Assembly: GCA_944363805.1 (NCBI GenBank)
Contig: CALVVH010000041.1
Coordinates: 1-11,556, forward strand
Length of the DNA: 11,556 nt
Source: an uncultured Bacilli bacterium
GTDB taxonomy: Bacteria; Bacillota_I; Bacilli_A; RF39; UBA660
Direction: 5' to 3'
A program made the translations under genes and the position numbers. This document shows, one piece after another, positions 1 through 7,469 of this stretch; position 1 is the first letter of the stretch, and each line of letters starts with the position of its first letter. The notes below the pieces were generated by a model. That model did not search any database. It saw nothing but the letters and a program-made list of their open reading frames with translations, and had not been told where the DNA came from.

Positions 1-82
1 TTATTACCACATTATCGGTTCCTGAAATTTTGATGGCAAATTGGAATAAATGTTACATATCTATTATAACTGCACAAGCAAG

Positions 83-102
83 CCATGCAATTTATTGCAT
101 GG
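83..102. repeat. 8-bp inverted repeat next to a promoter
   Basis: The arms CCATGCAA (83-90) and TTGCATGG (95-102) are perfect reverse complements around a TTTA loop. The repeat ends three bases before the -35 hexamer of the first gene. No T-tract follows, so it is a poor intrinsic terminator. Its position suits either an operator for a repressor or the tail of a gene lying to the left. Its function is inferred from position only. Confidence 0.45.
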
Positions 103-105
103 TAG

Positions 106-134
106 TTGACAATGTTTTAGTTTAATGGTATAAT
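106..134 (+). promoter_or_regulatory. consensus sigma-A promoter
   Basis: TTGACA (106-111) and TATAAT (129-134) are both exact consensus hexamers, separated by 17 bases. Transcription would start near 141, giving a leader of only about 20 bases before the ATG at 164. With no leader structure, expression looks strong and simple unless the adjacent inverted repeat binds a regulator. Confidence 0.85.
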
Positions 135-163
135 ACTCTCTTCATTAAAAAGGGAGTGATTAT

Positions 164-718
164 ATGAAGAAAGCAGAAGAACAACGGCACTTTTTGGCAC
201 TTTTAGATAGACCAGGAGACTTTGTATTAATCGATATATCACGGTTAGATATTGCTAATGGATATCATCCAAATACTTTAGCAGAACTCGATACTTTTAC
301 AATGTATTTTTCGAGACAAGAAATATTAGAAGCTATTAAAAGGGCTAACATCGCAGAACAAAGATATTTAAATGGTAATTTGGTTGTACAAGATAATCAA
401 AAACATAAACCGATACCAGTAATTGATAGAGATTTTTATGATAATTTTAGAATAGATTTGTTTTTAAAAGATAAAATGGGGGATAAGATTAACGCCAATA
501 AACTTATTAATAAATTGGGAGCTTGGGTTAAAGATAGTAAAGTTTTAAATGATTTTAAATTGGCGATACTAACTAATAATTTAGATGATGTGTGTGATAT
601 TATATTTAATCTGCCTTACTTAGTACAAAGAAAATATATTATCTATCTATTAGAATGGCGAAATAAAGATAGAGAAATTGAACAAAAACAAGAATTGATT
701 AGAGATAAAGCGGCTTAG
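164..718 (+). CDS. hypothetical protein, 184 residues
   Basis: I do not recognise this protein. The ATG at 164 is well supported: AAGGGAGTG lies about eight bases upstream and a consensus promoter precedes it. The product is soluble, with no signal peptide or membrane segment. It is rich in charged residues and looks mostly helical. The N-terminal third (about residues 8-65) contains an LDRPGDFVLIDISRLD stretch. The C-terminal half (about 105-175) is Leu/Ile/Asn/Lys-rich and looks like a helical bundle. It ends in a charged helix full of Glu, Lys and Gln. No catalytic motif is evident. It is transcribed alone, with its own promoter and a terminator overlapping the stop codon. A cytoplasmic binding or regulatory role is possible, but the sequence does not establish it. 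Confidence 0.8.
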   Translation: MKKAEEQRHFLALLDRPGDFVLIDISRLDIANGYHPNTLAELDTFTMYFSRQEILEAIKRANIAEQRYLNGNLVVQDNQKHKPIPVIDRDFYDNFRIDLFLKDKMGDKINANKLINKLGAWVKDSKVLNDFKLAILTNNLDDVCDIIFNLPYLVQRKYIIYLLEWRNKDREIEQKQELIRDKAA

Positions 719-734
719 AAGTAAGTGGCTTTTT
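707..734 (+). terminator. intrinsic terminator after the first gene
   Basis: The left arm (707-717) pairs with 722-732 across a GAAG loop. The pairing has one G-G mismatch and one G-T wobble, and runs into TTTTT. The stem overlaps the last codons and the TAG stop of the 184-residue gene, so that gene is monocistronic. Confidence 0.6.
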
Positions 735-766
735 CTGTGCTATATAATGTAAATATTTGGCATTTT

Positions 767-807
767 TTGACATAATTTAGATAATTTTCATAAATTTGTA
801 TTATAAT
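767..807 (+). promoter_or_regulatory. probable promoter region of the AI-2E family gene
   Basis: An exact TTGACA (767-772) and an exact TATAAT (802-807) are both present, but 29 bases separate them, so they cannot be one standard promoter. TTGACA could instead pair with an ATAAAT-like -10 near 790. TATAAT could act with a poor -35. A promoter somewhere here is likely because a terminator lies just upstream. The exact start is unresolved. Confidence 0.45.
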
Positions 808-826
808 AATAGGTAAGGAGTATATT

Positions 827-1966
827 ATGTTTAGAAAAAAGAATAAATTAGACATCGATGGATTAAATGAAGTTATCTATTTAGGTAAGAATATTTTAAA
901 ACTGCTTTTTATTGTCTTGGTAGTAAGTATTGTTTTAGTGGTGTTTTTGCTTTGTAAGGAAATTGGTATTTTTAAGTTTTTAGGAAATGTCTTGAGTGTC
1001 ATTTCCCCATTATTTATCGGTTTTATAGTAGCCTGGTTATTTGCTCCTTTGGTTGATAAAATGACTAAAAAAGGTGTTCCTAGGATACTAGCGTCAATTA
1101 TAGTTTATATAGTGTTTATATTGTTTTTGGTTGTATTCTTTAGGATATTTATTCCAATTATCTATAAGGAATTAAACGAACTTCTTAAGTCTTTGCCAGC
1201 GATATTAGATAAGATTACTGTTTTTATTGAAGATTTGTTTGATAATGTCGATATCAATGGGTTTGATGTAAATACTGTGCTTTCAGCGATTGAAGATTAT
1301 GGCAATACAATTACTAGTAGTATACCAACAACTTTGGTTAATATCATGAGTAATTTATTTAGTGGTTTAGGTAGTATTTTCTTTGGTTTAATTATCGGTT
1401 TATATATGTTATTTGATTTTGATAATGTAACTGTATTACTTTTAAAACTTATACCAAAAAAACATCAAATGGAAATTGCAGGATTGTTAGAAAATATTGG
1501 AAAAGAAGTAAGAAAAAGTGTTAATGGAACATTATTAGTTGCTTGTATGGTATTTGTTTGTGATACTATTGGTTTTTCTATAGTGGGTCTTAATTCGGCA
1601 TTATTATTTGGTTTGTTTTGTGGAATTACCGATTTAATTCCGTACATAGGGCCATATATTGGAACAGCTGTTGCTGCAATAGTGGCATTTACACAAAGTC
1701 CTTTGGTGGGAATTGGAGTTTTAATTATTGCGATAATCGTTCAACTTGTGGAAAGCTATATTTTACAACCAGTTGTTATGAGTAAAGCAACAAAACTTCA
1801 TCCAGTAACTATAATTTGTGGTTTGTTGATATTTGGTCATTTCTTTGGAATTGTGGGAATGATTTTAGCAGTACCAATCATGTCAATATTTAAAGTTATA
1901 TGGAAATTTTTAGTTAAAAAGTTTGAATTATTTCAAGAAAAAAAGCCAGAAGTGGTTGAAGAATAA
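827..1966 (+). CDS. AI-2E family (YdbI/PerM-type) membrane transporter
   Basis: This 379-residue polytopic membrane protein belongs to the AI-2E transporter superfamily, whose members are proposed to export small molecules or exchange ions. The substrate cannot be read from sequence, and the family name does not prove autoinducer transport. Hydrophobic segments lie at about 24-44, 53-75, 88-112, 170-198, 235-265, 270-305 and 325-360. A soluble stretch at about 113-165 sits between them, as is usual in the family. The family signature is clear: DLIPYIGP at 269-276, the QLVESYILQP stretch at 306-315, the HP at 325-326, and the glycine-rich final helix pair. Length is normal. The ATG at 827 follows AAGGAG by seven bases. 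There is no hairpin terminator of its own; read-through would meet the T-box leader terminator downstream. The gene appears monocistronic. Confidence 0.93.
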   Translation: MFRKKNKLDIDGLNEVIYLGKNILKLLFIVLVVSIVLVVFLLCKEIGIFKFLGNVLSVISPLFIGFIVAWLFAPLVDKMTKKGVPRILASIIVYIVFILFLVVFFRIFIPIIYKELNELLKSLPAILDKITVFIEDLFDNVDINGFDVNTVLSAIEDYGNTITSSIPTTLVNIMSNLFSGLGSIFFGLIIGLYMLFDFDNVTVLLLKLIPKKHQMEIAGLLENIGKEVRKSVNGTLLVACMVFVCDTIGFSIVGLNSALLFGLFCGITDLIPYIGPYIGTAVAAIVAFTQSPLVGIGVLIIAIIVQLVESYILQPVVMSKATKLHPVTIICGLLIFGHFFGIVGMILAVPIMSIFKVIWKFLVKKFELFQEKKPEVVEE

Positions 1967-1984
1967 AAATTAGTGTGATATATT
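1956..1984 (+). promoter_or_regulatory. promoter of the alanine T-box operon
   Basis: TTGAAG (1956-1961) and TATATT (1979-1984) are spaced by 17 bases. A TG dinucleotide at 1976-1977 makes this an extended -10. The -35 lies inside the last codons of the upstream transporter gene. The start near 1991 places the transcript 5' end just before Stem I of the T-box. Confidence 0.65.
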
Positions 1985-1990
1985 AAATAA

Positions 1991-2184
1991 GTAATTGTTT
2001 GAGGAAAGATTTTGAGAAGAATAATTTTTACCTAGAGAATTAGTGGTTGGTGGAAACTAATAAAAATACTTCTTGATGCTACTTTCTTAGATTAATCGTT
2101 ATTCGCGTTAAGAATTTAAAGTTAAATATAAGGATGGTACCGTGCAATATGCACTCCTTGGAGCCATTCTTTTTGTTTTTTTTT
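1991..2184 (+). promoter_or_regulatory. T-box riboswitch, alanine specifier (GCU)
   Basis: This leader senses uncharged tRNA and controls the operon by transcription antitermination. Stem I runs from about 2001 to 2088. Its base pairs GGAAAG with CTTTCT. An AGAGA bulge lies near 2034, and the apical segment GGTTGGTGGAAACT lies at 2045-2058. The specifier position at 2078-2080 is GCT (Ala), followed by the expected purine at 2081. Stem III is about 2092-2111. The antiterminator uses AAGGA (2130-2134) with TCCTT (2155-2159), the T-box bulge TGGTACC (2135-2141) and a GTGCA/TGCAC hairpin. The competing terminator pairs 2130-2141 with 2160-2171 and runs into a long T-tract to 2184. The Ala specifier matches the alanyl-tRNA synthetase gene in the operon. 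High uncharged tRNA-Ala should switch both genes on. Confidence 0.93.
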
Positions 2185-2195
2185 AAGGAGGAAAC

Positions 2196-2738
2196 ATGAA
2201 AATATTTGTAGTTGGGGGTAAAAGTGGTTCAGGTAAAGGAGAAGTAGCTAAATTTATAAATGAGTTTTATATTTATAAATTGAAGAAATGCGTCATTACA
2301 GAATATAGCAAATATTTAAAAGAATTTGCTAAAGAATTAACTGATTGGGATGGTATTAGTGGGGTTAAGCCAAGAGATTTCTTACAAGAATTTGGTTCGA
2401 AGATAAGAGCATATGATAAGTACTTTTTTACTAAGAGAATGATCGAAGACATCAATATCTATGCTTTGGCAGGAATCGATATTGTAATTATAGCTGATGC
2501 TAGAATGCCAGAAGAATTTGAAGAAATGAAAGAAAACTATGATGAAGTTTATAGTATTTTAGTAGAAAATCAATTTGCTAAAAGTAAGCTTACAATTGCC
2601 CAACAATCACATATTACCGAAACGGCATTAGAAAGTTATAATGAATTTGATATAACATTTGCTAATGACGATTTGAATGCTTTAAAAGATAAAGTGTTTA
2701 AGTATTTGGAGGGAATAGAAAATGAAACAACTAACTAG
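2196..2738 (+). CDS. deoxynucleoside monophosphate kinase-like P-loop protein
   Basis: This 180-residue protein resembles the phage T4/T5-type dNMP kinase family, which transfers phosphate from ATP to deoxynucleoside monophosphates. The Walker A loop is GGKSGSGKGE at residues 7-16, with Gly in place of the usual Ser/Thr after Lys14. The WDG at 51-53 and KPRDFLQEFG at 58-67 match the family's substrate-side helix. IIADARMPEEF at 98-108 corresponds to the family DxR strand. A late HITETAL segment (139-145) and a DITFANDD segment (152-159) also fit. No signal peptide or membrane segment is present. AAGGAGG lies five bases before the ATG. It is the first gene after the alanine T-box and overlaps the synthetase gene by 17 bases, so both are made under alanine limitation. 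The true substrate is unproven; it could be a nucleotide, a cofactor precursor or something tRNA-related. Confidence 0.75.
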   Translation: MKIFVVGGKSGSGKGEVAKFINEFYIYKLKKCVITEYSKYLKEFAKELTDWDGISGVKPRDFLQEFGSKIRAYDKYFFTKRMIEDINIYALAGIDIVIIADARMPEEFEEMKENYDEVYSILVENQFAKSKLTIAQQSHITETALESYNEFDITFANDDLNALKDKVFKYLEGIENETTN

Positions 2739-4500
2739 TAAAGAACTAAGAGATTTTTATTTAAAATTTTTTGAAAGTCATAATCATGCGATAATTCCAT
2801 CGGCATCAATTGTGCCAGAGAATGATCCGACAGTCTTATTTACAACAGCAGGAATGCATCCTTTAGTTCCTTATTTGCTTGGAGAAAAGCATCCAGCTGG
2901 AAATAGACTTTGTGATGTCCAAAAGTGTATTAGAACTAGTGATATCGATGAAGTAGGTGATAATTCCCATTTGACATTCTTTGAAATGTTAGGAAATTGG
3001 TCTTTGGGAGATTATTTTAAAGAAGATGCTATAAAGATGAGTTATGAATTTTTAACTAGCCCAGATTATTTAAATATTCCTAAAGAAAAACTTTATTTTA
3101 CTTGCTTTGCTGGGGATGAAACAGCTCCAAAGGATGAGGTATCATATAATATTTGGAAGAGTTTAGGTGTAAGTGAAGATCATTTATTTTATTTACCTAA
3201 AGAAAATAATTTCTGGATTTTAGGTAGTGGTATAGGTCCATGTGGTCCAGATACAGAAATGTTTTATGATACAGGTAAGCCAGCTTGTGGTCCAGACTGT
3301 AGTCCAGCATGTGATTGTGGTAAGTATTTAGAAATATGGAACGATGTATTTATGGAATACTACCGGGATGAAGAAGGCAATTTAACTAAACTTGCTCAAC
3401 AAAATGTCGATACTGGTATGGGCTTAGAGCGAACTATTACTGTTTTAAATGGTTTAGAATCAGTATATGATTCTGATGTTTTTCAAAATTTGAAAGAAAA
3501 GATAGAAGAATTATCAGGTAAAAACTATGAAGAAAATAAAGAGTCTTTTAGAATTATTATGGATCATGTAAGAACTTCAACCTTCATTTTAGGGGATGAT
3601 CATGGAATAGTTCCATCAAATGTTGGAGCTGGTTATGTACTTCGAAGACTTATCAGAAGAGCTATTAGACATTTAAGAAAATTAGGTCTTATGGAAGATA
3701 CTTTATTAAAACTTGCTCAAGTAGTAATCGATGATTATCAAACTGTTTATCATGAACTAGAAAAGAATAAAGAATTTATTTTTAGTGAATTAGAAAAAGA
3801 AGGTATCAAGTTTGGTAAGACGATAAAAGATGGAGAAAAATTATTTTATAAAGTAATTAAACACTTAGAAGGGGACATTATAAGTGGAGAAGATGCCTTT
3901 AAATTATTTGATACTTTTGGTTTCCCACTTGAAATGACTGAAGAACTAGCCAAAGAAAATGGTTTAAAAGTAGATACTAAAGGCTTTGAAGAAAAGTTTA
4001 AGGAACATCAAGAAAAATCAAGAACAATCGATGCTGGTTCATTTAAAGGAGGACTTGCTGATAGTTCTTATGAATCAACTAAATATCATACTTTAGCTCA
4101 TTTAATGCTAGCTGCTTTACAACAAATGTATGGACCAGATATTATCCAAAAAGGATGTAATATTACTAGTGAAAGAATTCGTTTTGATTTCAATTTAGAT
4201 CATAAGATGAGTGATGAAGAAAAAGCTGAACTTACTAAAATAGTCAACGAAAAGATTGAAGAAGGTATTCCAGTTACTATGGAAGAAATGCCTTATGAAG
4301 AAGCTAAAAAGGAAGGTGCTCACGGAACTTTTGAAGATAGATACGGAAGTATAGTTAAAGTATATACTATTGGAGATTTCTCAAAAGAAATCTGTGGGGG
4401 ACCTCATGTAAGAAATACAAGTGAACTTGGAACATTTAAAATAATTAAGGAAGAATCTTCTTCAGCAGGTGTAAGAAGAATTAAAGGAGTACTCCAATAA
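2722..4500 (+). CDS. alaS: short alanyl-tRNA synthetase (alanine--tRNA ligase)
   Basis: This class II synthetase joins alanine to tRNA-Ala in the cytoplasm. Residues 1-240 form the catalytic core: SIVPENDPTVLFTTAGM (motif 1 side), TFFEMLGNWSLGDYF (motif 2), and TGMGLER (motif 3). Cys189, Cys193, Cys197 and Cys199 form a tight cluster that could bind zinc. The helical tRNA-binding domain covers about 250-430. The editing domain follows at about 450-592, with HTLAH (His456, His460) and CGGPH (Cys558, His562) intact, so mischarged Ser/Gly clearance is expected. At 592 residues it is far below the usual 850-900. The beta-barrel with its GGGQxGD-type motif between helical and editing domains is absent, and the protein stops just after the editing domain, so C-Ala is missing. 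A perfect terminator overlaps the last codons, so this is not a recent frameshift. GGAGGG lies eight bases before the ATG, inside the upstream gene. Confidence 0.93.
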   Translation: MKQLTSKELRDFYLKFFESHNHAIIPSASIVPENDPTVLFTTAGMHPLVPYLLGEKHPAGNRLCDVQKCIRTSDIDEVGDNSHLTFFEMLGNWSLGDYFKEDAIKMSYEFLTSPDYLNIPKEKLYFTCFAGDETAPKDEVSYNIWKSLGVSEDHLFYLPKENNFWILGSGIGPCGPDTEMFYDTGKPACGPDCSPACDCGKYLEIWNDVFMEYYRDEEGNLTKLAQQNVDTGMGLERTITVLNGLESVYDSDVFQNLKEKIEELSGKNYEENKESFRIIMDHVRTSTFILGDDHGIVPSNVGAGYVLRRLIRRAIRHLRKLGLMEDTLLKLAQVVIDDYQTVYHELEKNKEFIFSELEKEGIKFGKTIKDGEKLFYKVIKHLEGDIISGEDAFKLFDTFGFPLEMTEELAKENGLKVDTKGFEEKFKEHQEKSRTIDAGSFKGGLADSSYESTKYHTLAHLMLAALQQMYGPDIIQKGCNITSERIRFDFNLDHKMSDEEKAELTKIVNEKIEEGIPVTMEEMPYEEAKKEGAHGTFEDRYGSIVKVYTIGDFSKEICGGPHVRNTSELGTFKIIKEESSSAGVRRIKGVLQ

Positions 4501-4531
4501 AAACGACGTATTTACGTCGTTTTTATTGGAG
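4492..4531. terminator. perfect 19-bp hairpin terminator closing the alaS operon
   Basis: The arms 4492-4510 and 4513-4531 are exact reverse complements around a two-base TT centre. The core is ACGACGTA/TACGTCGT flanked by A-rich and T-rich arms, so it can terminate in either direction. The left arm begins inside the last alaS codons and includes the TAA stop. No minus-strand gene ends here, so its bidirectional form may be incidental. Confidence 0.88.
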
Positions 4532-4549
4532 CGCATTTATCAAAAAATA

Positions 4550-4578
4550 TTGCATTTATTCAAATAATATATTATTCT
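4550..4578 (+). promoter_or_regulatory. possible promoter of the acyltransferase gene
   Basis: TTGCAT (4550-4555) and TATTCT (4573-4578) are 17 bases apart, directly after the alaS terminator and 17 bases before the ATG. The short leader that results is unusual but workable. The region is so AT-rich that other -10 choices exist. Confidence 0.4.
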
Positions 4579-4595
4579 TTATGTGGTGAGGTTTT

Positions 4596-5546
4596 ATGAA
4601 AAATTATGGTTTATTGAGATTTAAAAGTGCAGATGTTAATAATTTTACTTCGGATACTGGAATGAAAATTAGAAAAGTAATTAATCCGTTGTTGCGAAAA
4701 GCTTTGATGAAAGCTGTAAAAGGGGATGTTATCATTGATAGATATCCCAAATTAGAAAAGGATAAATCTTATATTTTTGTTTCTTTACACAATTTTATTG
4801 AAGATACAATAGCTAATTTAGCAATGATAGATAGATGTACTTATGTTTTATTTGGAACAACTGATCAATTGGAAGTGAATAAGCAAGTTTATGCAGCTTG
4901 GTTAAATGGTTTTATTTATGTCGATCGATATAATCAAGAAAGTAGAAGTTCAGCGGTACAAAAAATGCAACGGGTTTTAGAAAATGGCAATAGCGTACTT
5001 ATTTTTGCAGAAGGGGGTTTAAATAATTCTGAAAATTTATTATGTCAAAAGTTATTTTCTAGTCCTTATATTTTGGCCAAAAACACTGGTTGTGAAGTAG
5101 TTCCGATAGCACCATTTTATGAATTCGGTACCAATGAAATCTATATGAATGTTGGGGATCCTATTGATTTAGCTAGATTTGATGATAAAAAAGAAGCCTT
5201 GGGTTATTTGCGAGATGTTTTATCAACTCTACTTTATGAAGAAATGGAAAAACATGCAACTCCAATAGTGAGGTCAGAACTTGGAGAAGATCCAAGATTA
5301 GATTTTATGGAACAAAGAAGACAAGAGTATAAAAAAACTAAATGGACTAAAGACGTTTGGGATGAAGAGCTAACTCAATATTTGGATGCTGATGATAAAG
5401 AGTTTAATGCTGTTCAAGAAAGTATGGATGATATAGTTATAACTCCAGAAAATGCTGGAATAATGGGACCAATTTTAGTAAGAAGGCAAGAGGCTAAAAA
5501 GTATAATTTCAAGGATTATATGCATAAAAATTGGAATAAAAAATAA
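4596..5546 (+). CDS. PlsC-like phospholipid/glycerol acyltransferase family protein
   Basis: This 316-residue protein carries the lysophospholipid acyltransferase signature. HNFIED at 65-70 is the catalytic HxxxxD. FAEGG at 137-141 is the EG block that binds the glycerol-phosphate side, with Gly replacing the usual Thr. VVPIAPF at 168-174 is the later proline block. Family members acylate lysophosphatidic acid or related acceptors at the membrane face. No clear transmembrane segment is visible; weakly hydrophobic helices near 55-65 and 155-165 may dip into the bilayer. The C-terminal 90 residues, about 225-316, are charged and lie beyond the catalytic fold, with no function I recognise. The ATG at 4596 follows a GTGAGG-type site. 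The gene is monocistronic between the alaS terminator and the kinase promoter. The acceptor lipid is not determined. Confidence 0.85.
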   Translation: MKNYGLLRFKSADVNNFTSDTGMKIRKVINPLLRKALMKAVKGDVIIDRYPKLEKDKSYIFVSLHNFIEDTIANLAMIDRCTYVLFGTTDQLEVNKQVYAAWLNGFIYVDRYNQESRSSAVQKMQRVLENGNSVLIFAEGGLNNSENLLCQKLFSSPYILAKNTGCEVVPIAPFYEFGTNEIYMNVGDPIDLARFDDKKEALGYLRDVLSTLLYEEMEKHATPIVRSELGEDPRLDFMEQRRQEYKKTKWTKDVWDEELTQYLDADDKEFNAVQESMDDIVITPENAGIMGPILVRRQEAKKYNFKDYMHKNWNKK

Positions 5547-5551
5547 TAATC

Positions 5552-5580
5552 TTTTATTTTAGGGTTACCTGTGATATAAT
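5552..5580 (+). promoter_or_regulatory. extended -10 promoter of the phosphorelay operon
   Basis: TATAAT at 5575-5580 is exact and is preceded by TG at 5572-5573, which makes an extended -10. The -35 candidate at 5552-5557 (TTTTAT) is weak, as is common with extended -10 elements. Transcription would begin near 5587, 33 bases before the kinase ATG. Confidence 0.6.
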
Positions 5581-5619
5581 TTTATTGTAAGAATATAGAT
5601 AGAATATTGTGGTGATAGT

Positions 5620-7455
5620 ATGTCCTTTGAATTTGAATTGCCGTTATTTTCTTTAATATTTATATTGATGCTTGGGGTAGTTTATCTTTTTAAGAAGAAA
5701 GTGCCTTTGGTAGAAAACAAAATGTATAGCACTATTATAATTGCCTCTTTGATTTCAGCTGCGGTAGATACTTTTATTCATTTCCTTAGTGCTTACACTT
5801 CTTTGGAGGCTTTAAATACGACATATTTTACTTTAATTGATTATTTAAATAAAGTAATTGCTACAATGTTTGTTTTGATTTTTTCTTGTTTACTAGCTTA
5901 TACTTTATTGATTTCTTATAAAAGGTTAAAGGATAACTATAAAACGGTATTTTTGAGTGTTGCTCTTTTGACAGTTGCTTTTTATGCAATTACCTGTTTT
6001 ACACATATTGAAATTATTGAAATAGGTACTGTTAGAAATACAACAGGGCCAACAATATTTTTAGGGTATGCTTTTGTTGCCATTTTGATTGTTATTAATA
6101 TTGTATTTACTTTAGTTAATTTTAAAAAAAAGGATAAAAGATATTATACAATTTTTATAATATTGAGTATGCTTATTATACTTTATGTTGCTTCTTTAGC
6201 TTTTAAAGGTTTAATTATTTATGATGTTATAATGGCTTTATTATGTTATATTATGTACTTCACAATAGAGGATCCTGATATCAAGATGATTGAGCAGTTA
6301 AACATTGCTAGGGATACTGCCGAAAAAGCAAATGCTGCGAAGACAGATTTTTTGTCAAATATGTCTCATGAAATTAGGACGCCCCTTAATGCGATTGTGG
6401 GGTTTAGTAATATTTTACTTGATGATGATACAGTACCTGATAAAGCGAAAGATGAGGTTAGAGATATCGTTATGGCTTCAGATAATTTGCTTGAAATAGT
6501 AAATGGAATACTTGATATATCAAAGATTGAAGCCAATAAATTAGAAATTGTCAGTAATGAGTATAGTACACAGAAAGTAATTAATGAGTTAGTTGCTTTA
6601 TCAAAGGGAAGACTTGGTGATAAACCAATCGAGTTTAAAACAAACTTTGATAAGTCTTTGCCGTCGGTTTTATATGGTGATGCAGGACGAGTTAAACAAA
6701 TATGTGTCAACATTTTAACTAATGCAATTAAATATACTAAGGAAGGCTGGATTGAATTTAAAATTGATTCAGTAATAAAGGGAGATATTTGTAGATTGAT
6801 AATATCTGTTGAAGATACGGGTATTGGAATTAAAGAAAAAAATATCGATAAATTATTTAATAAATTTGAAAGATTAGACTTGGAAGATAATGTGACAATT
6901 GAAGGCACAGGATTGGGATTAGCAATTACCAAAAAGCTAGTCGATTTGATGCACGGCAAAATTGTTGTTCAAAGTGTCTTTGGAAAAGGTTCTAAATTTA
7001 CAGTATGTCTCGATCAACGAATTGTTAAAAATCCAACAATTAAGGTCGATGCAGAAAAAATCATTAATAAAGAAATAATTGTTAATAATAAAAAAGTCTT
7101 ATTGGTTGATGATAATAAGATCAACTTGAAAGTCGCAGAGCGGTTGTTAGATGCTTATGGCATTGAGGTAGTGAGTGTCGATAGCGGGTTTGCTTGTCTC
7201 GATAAGATAAAAGCTGGAGAGAAGTATGACCTTATCATGCTCGATGATATGATGCCGCGGATGAGTGGAGTAGAAACTTTAAAGAAACTTAAAGAAATAT
7301 CGGGTTTTGATATGAAAGTTATTGCTTTAACAGCCAATGCTCTTACAGGAATGAAAGAAAAGTACTTGGCAGATGGCTTTGATGATTACTTAGCAAAACC
7401 AATCAATAAAGATGAATTAAATAAAATTATTAATAAGTATTTGAATAATGATTAA
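5620..7455 (+). CDS. membrane hybrid histidine kinase (7TM-like sensor, HisKA, HATPase, REC)
   Basis: This 611-residue sensor kinase starts a phosphorelay. About seven hydrophobic segments fill residues 8-215 (roughly 8-25, 37-58, 78-100, 110-126, 146-167, 176-196, 199-215), with little outside the membrane. The signal is therefore likely sensed within or near the bilayer. A coiled helix (225-245) leads to the dimerisation box FLSNMSHEIRTPLN, with His250 as phosphorylation site. The ATPase domain has the N box NILTNAIKY (Asn368), G1 DTGIG (399-403) and G2 GTGLGL (429-434). The receiver domain (about 491-610) has the acidic pair Asp497/498, the phospho-acceptor Asp542 in LDDMMP, Thr571 and Lys593, all intact. 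The ATG at 5620 follows GGTGAT closely, a modest ribosome site. The Hpt-REC gene follows 14 bases later with no terminator between. The signal is unknown. Confidence 0.93.
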   Translation: MSFEFELPLFSLIFILMLGVVYLFKKKVPLVENKMYSTIIIASLISAAVDTFIHFLSAYTSLEALNTTYFTLIDYLNKVIATMFVLIFSCLLAYTLLISYKRLKDNYKTVFLSVALLTVAFYAITCFTHIEIIEIGTVRNTTGPTIFLGYAFVAILIVINIVFTLVNFKKKDKRYYTIFIILSMLIILYVASLAFKGLIIYDVIMALLCYIMYFTIEDPDIKMIEQLNIARDTAEKANAAKTDFLSNMSHEIRTPLNAIVGFSNILLDDDTVPDKAKDEVRDIVMASDNLLEIVNGILDISKIEANKLEIVSNEYSTQKVINELVALSKGRLGDKPIEFKTNFDKSLPSVLYGDAGRVKQICVNILTNAIKYTKEGWIEFKIDSVIKGDICRLIISVEDTGIGIKEKNIDKLFNKFERLDLEDNVTIEGTGLGLAITKKLVDLMHGKIVVQSVFGKGSKFTVCLDQRIVKNPTIKVDAEKIINKEIIVNNKKVLLVDDNKINLKVAERLLDAYGIEVVSVDSGFACLDKIKAGEKYDLIMLDDMMPRMSGVETLKKLKEISGFDMKVIALTANALTGMKEKYLADGFDDYLAKPINKDELNKIINKYLNND

Positions 7456-7469
7456 GGAGTGAATTTGGG

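Noticed and set aside
3..125. An open frame running in from the left edge and stopping at TAA 123-125, possibly the end of a partial gene
   Set aside because: About 40 codons without a stop can occur by chance in three frames. The residues match no family I know, and the stretch contains the inverted repeat and the -35 of the next gene. It remains possible but unsupported.
5535..5558. AATAAAA/TTTTATT inverted repeat after the acyltransferase gene as a terminator
   Set aside because: The stem is made only of A-T pairs with a ten-base loop in very AT-rich DNA, so it is too weak to call.
6366..6959. A 197-residue open frame on the minus strand
   Set aside because: It lies entirely inside the histidine kinase catalytic region, opposite well-conserved motifs. 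It has no ribosome site or family resemblance, so it is a shadow.
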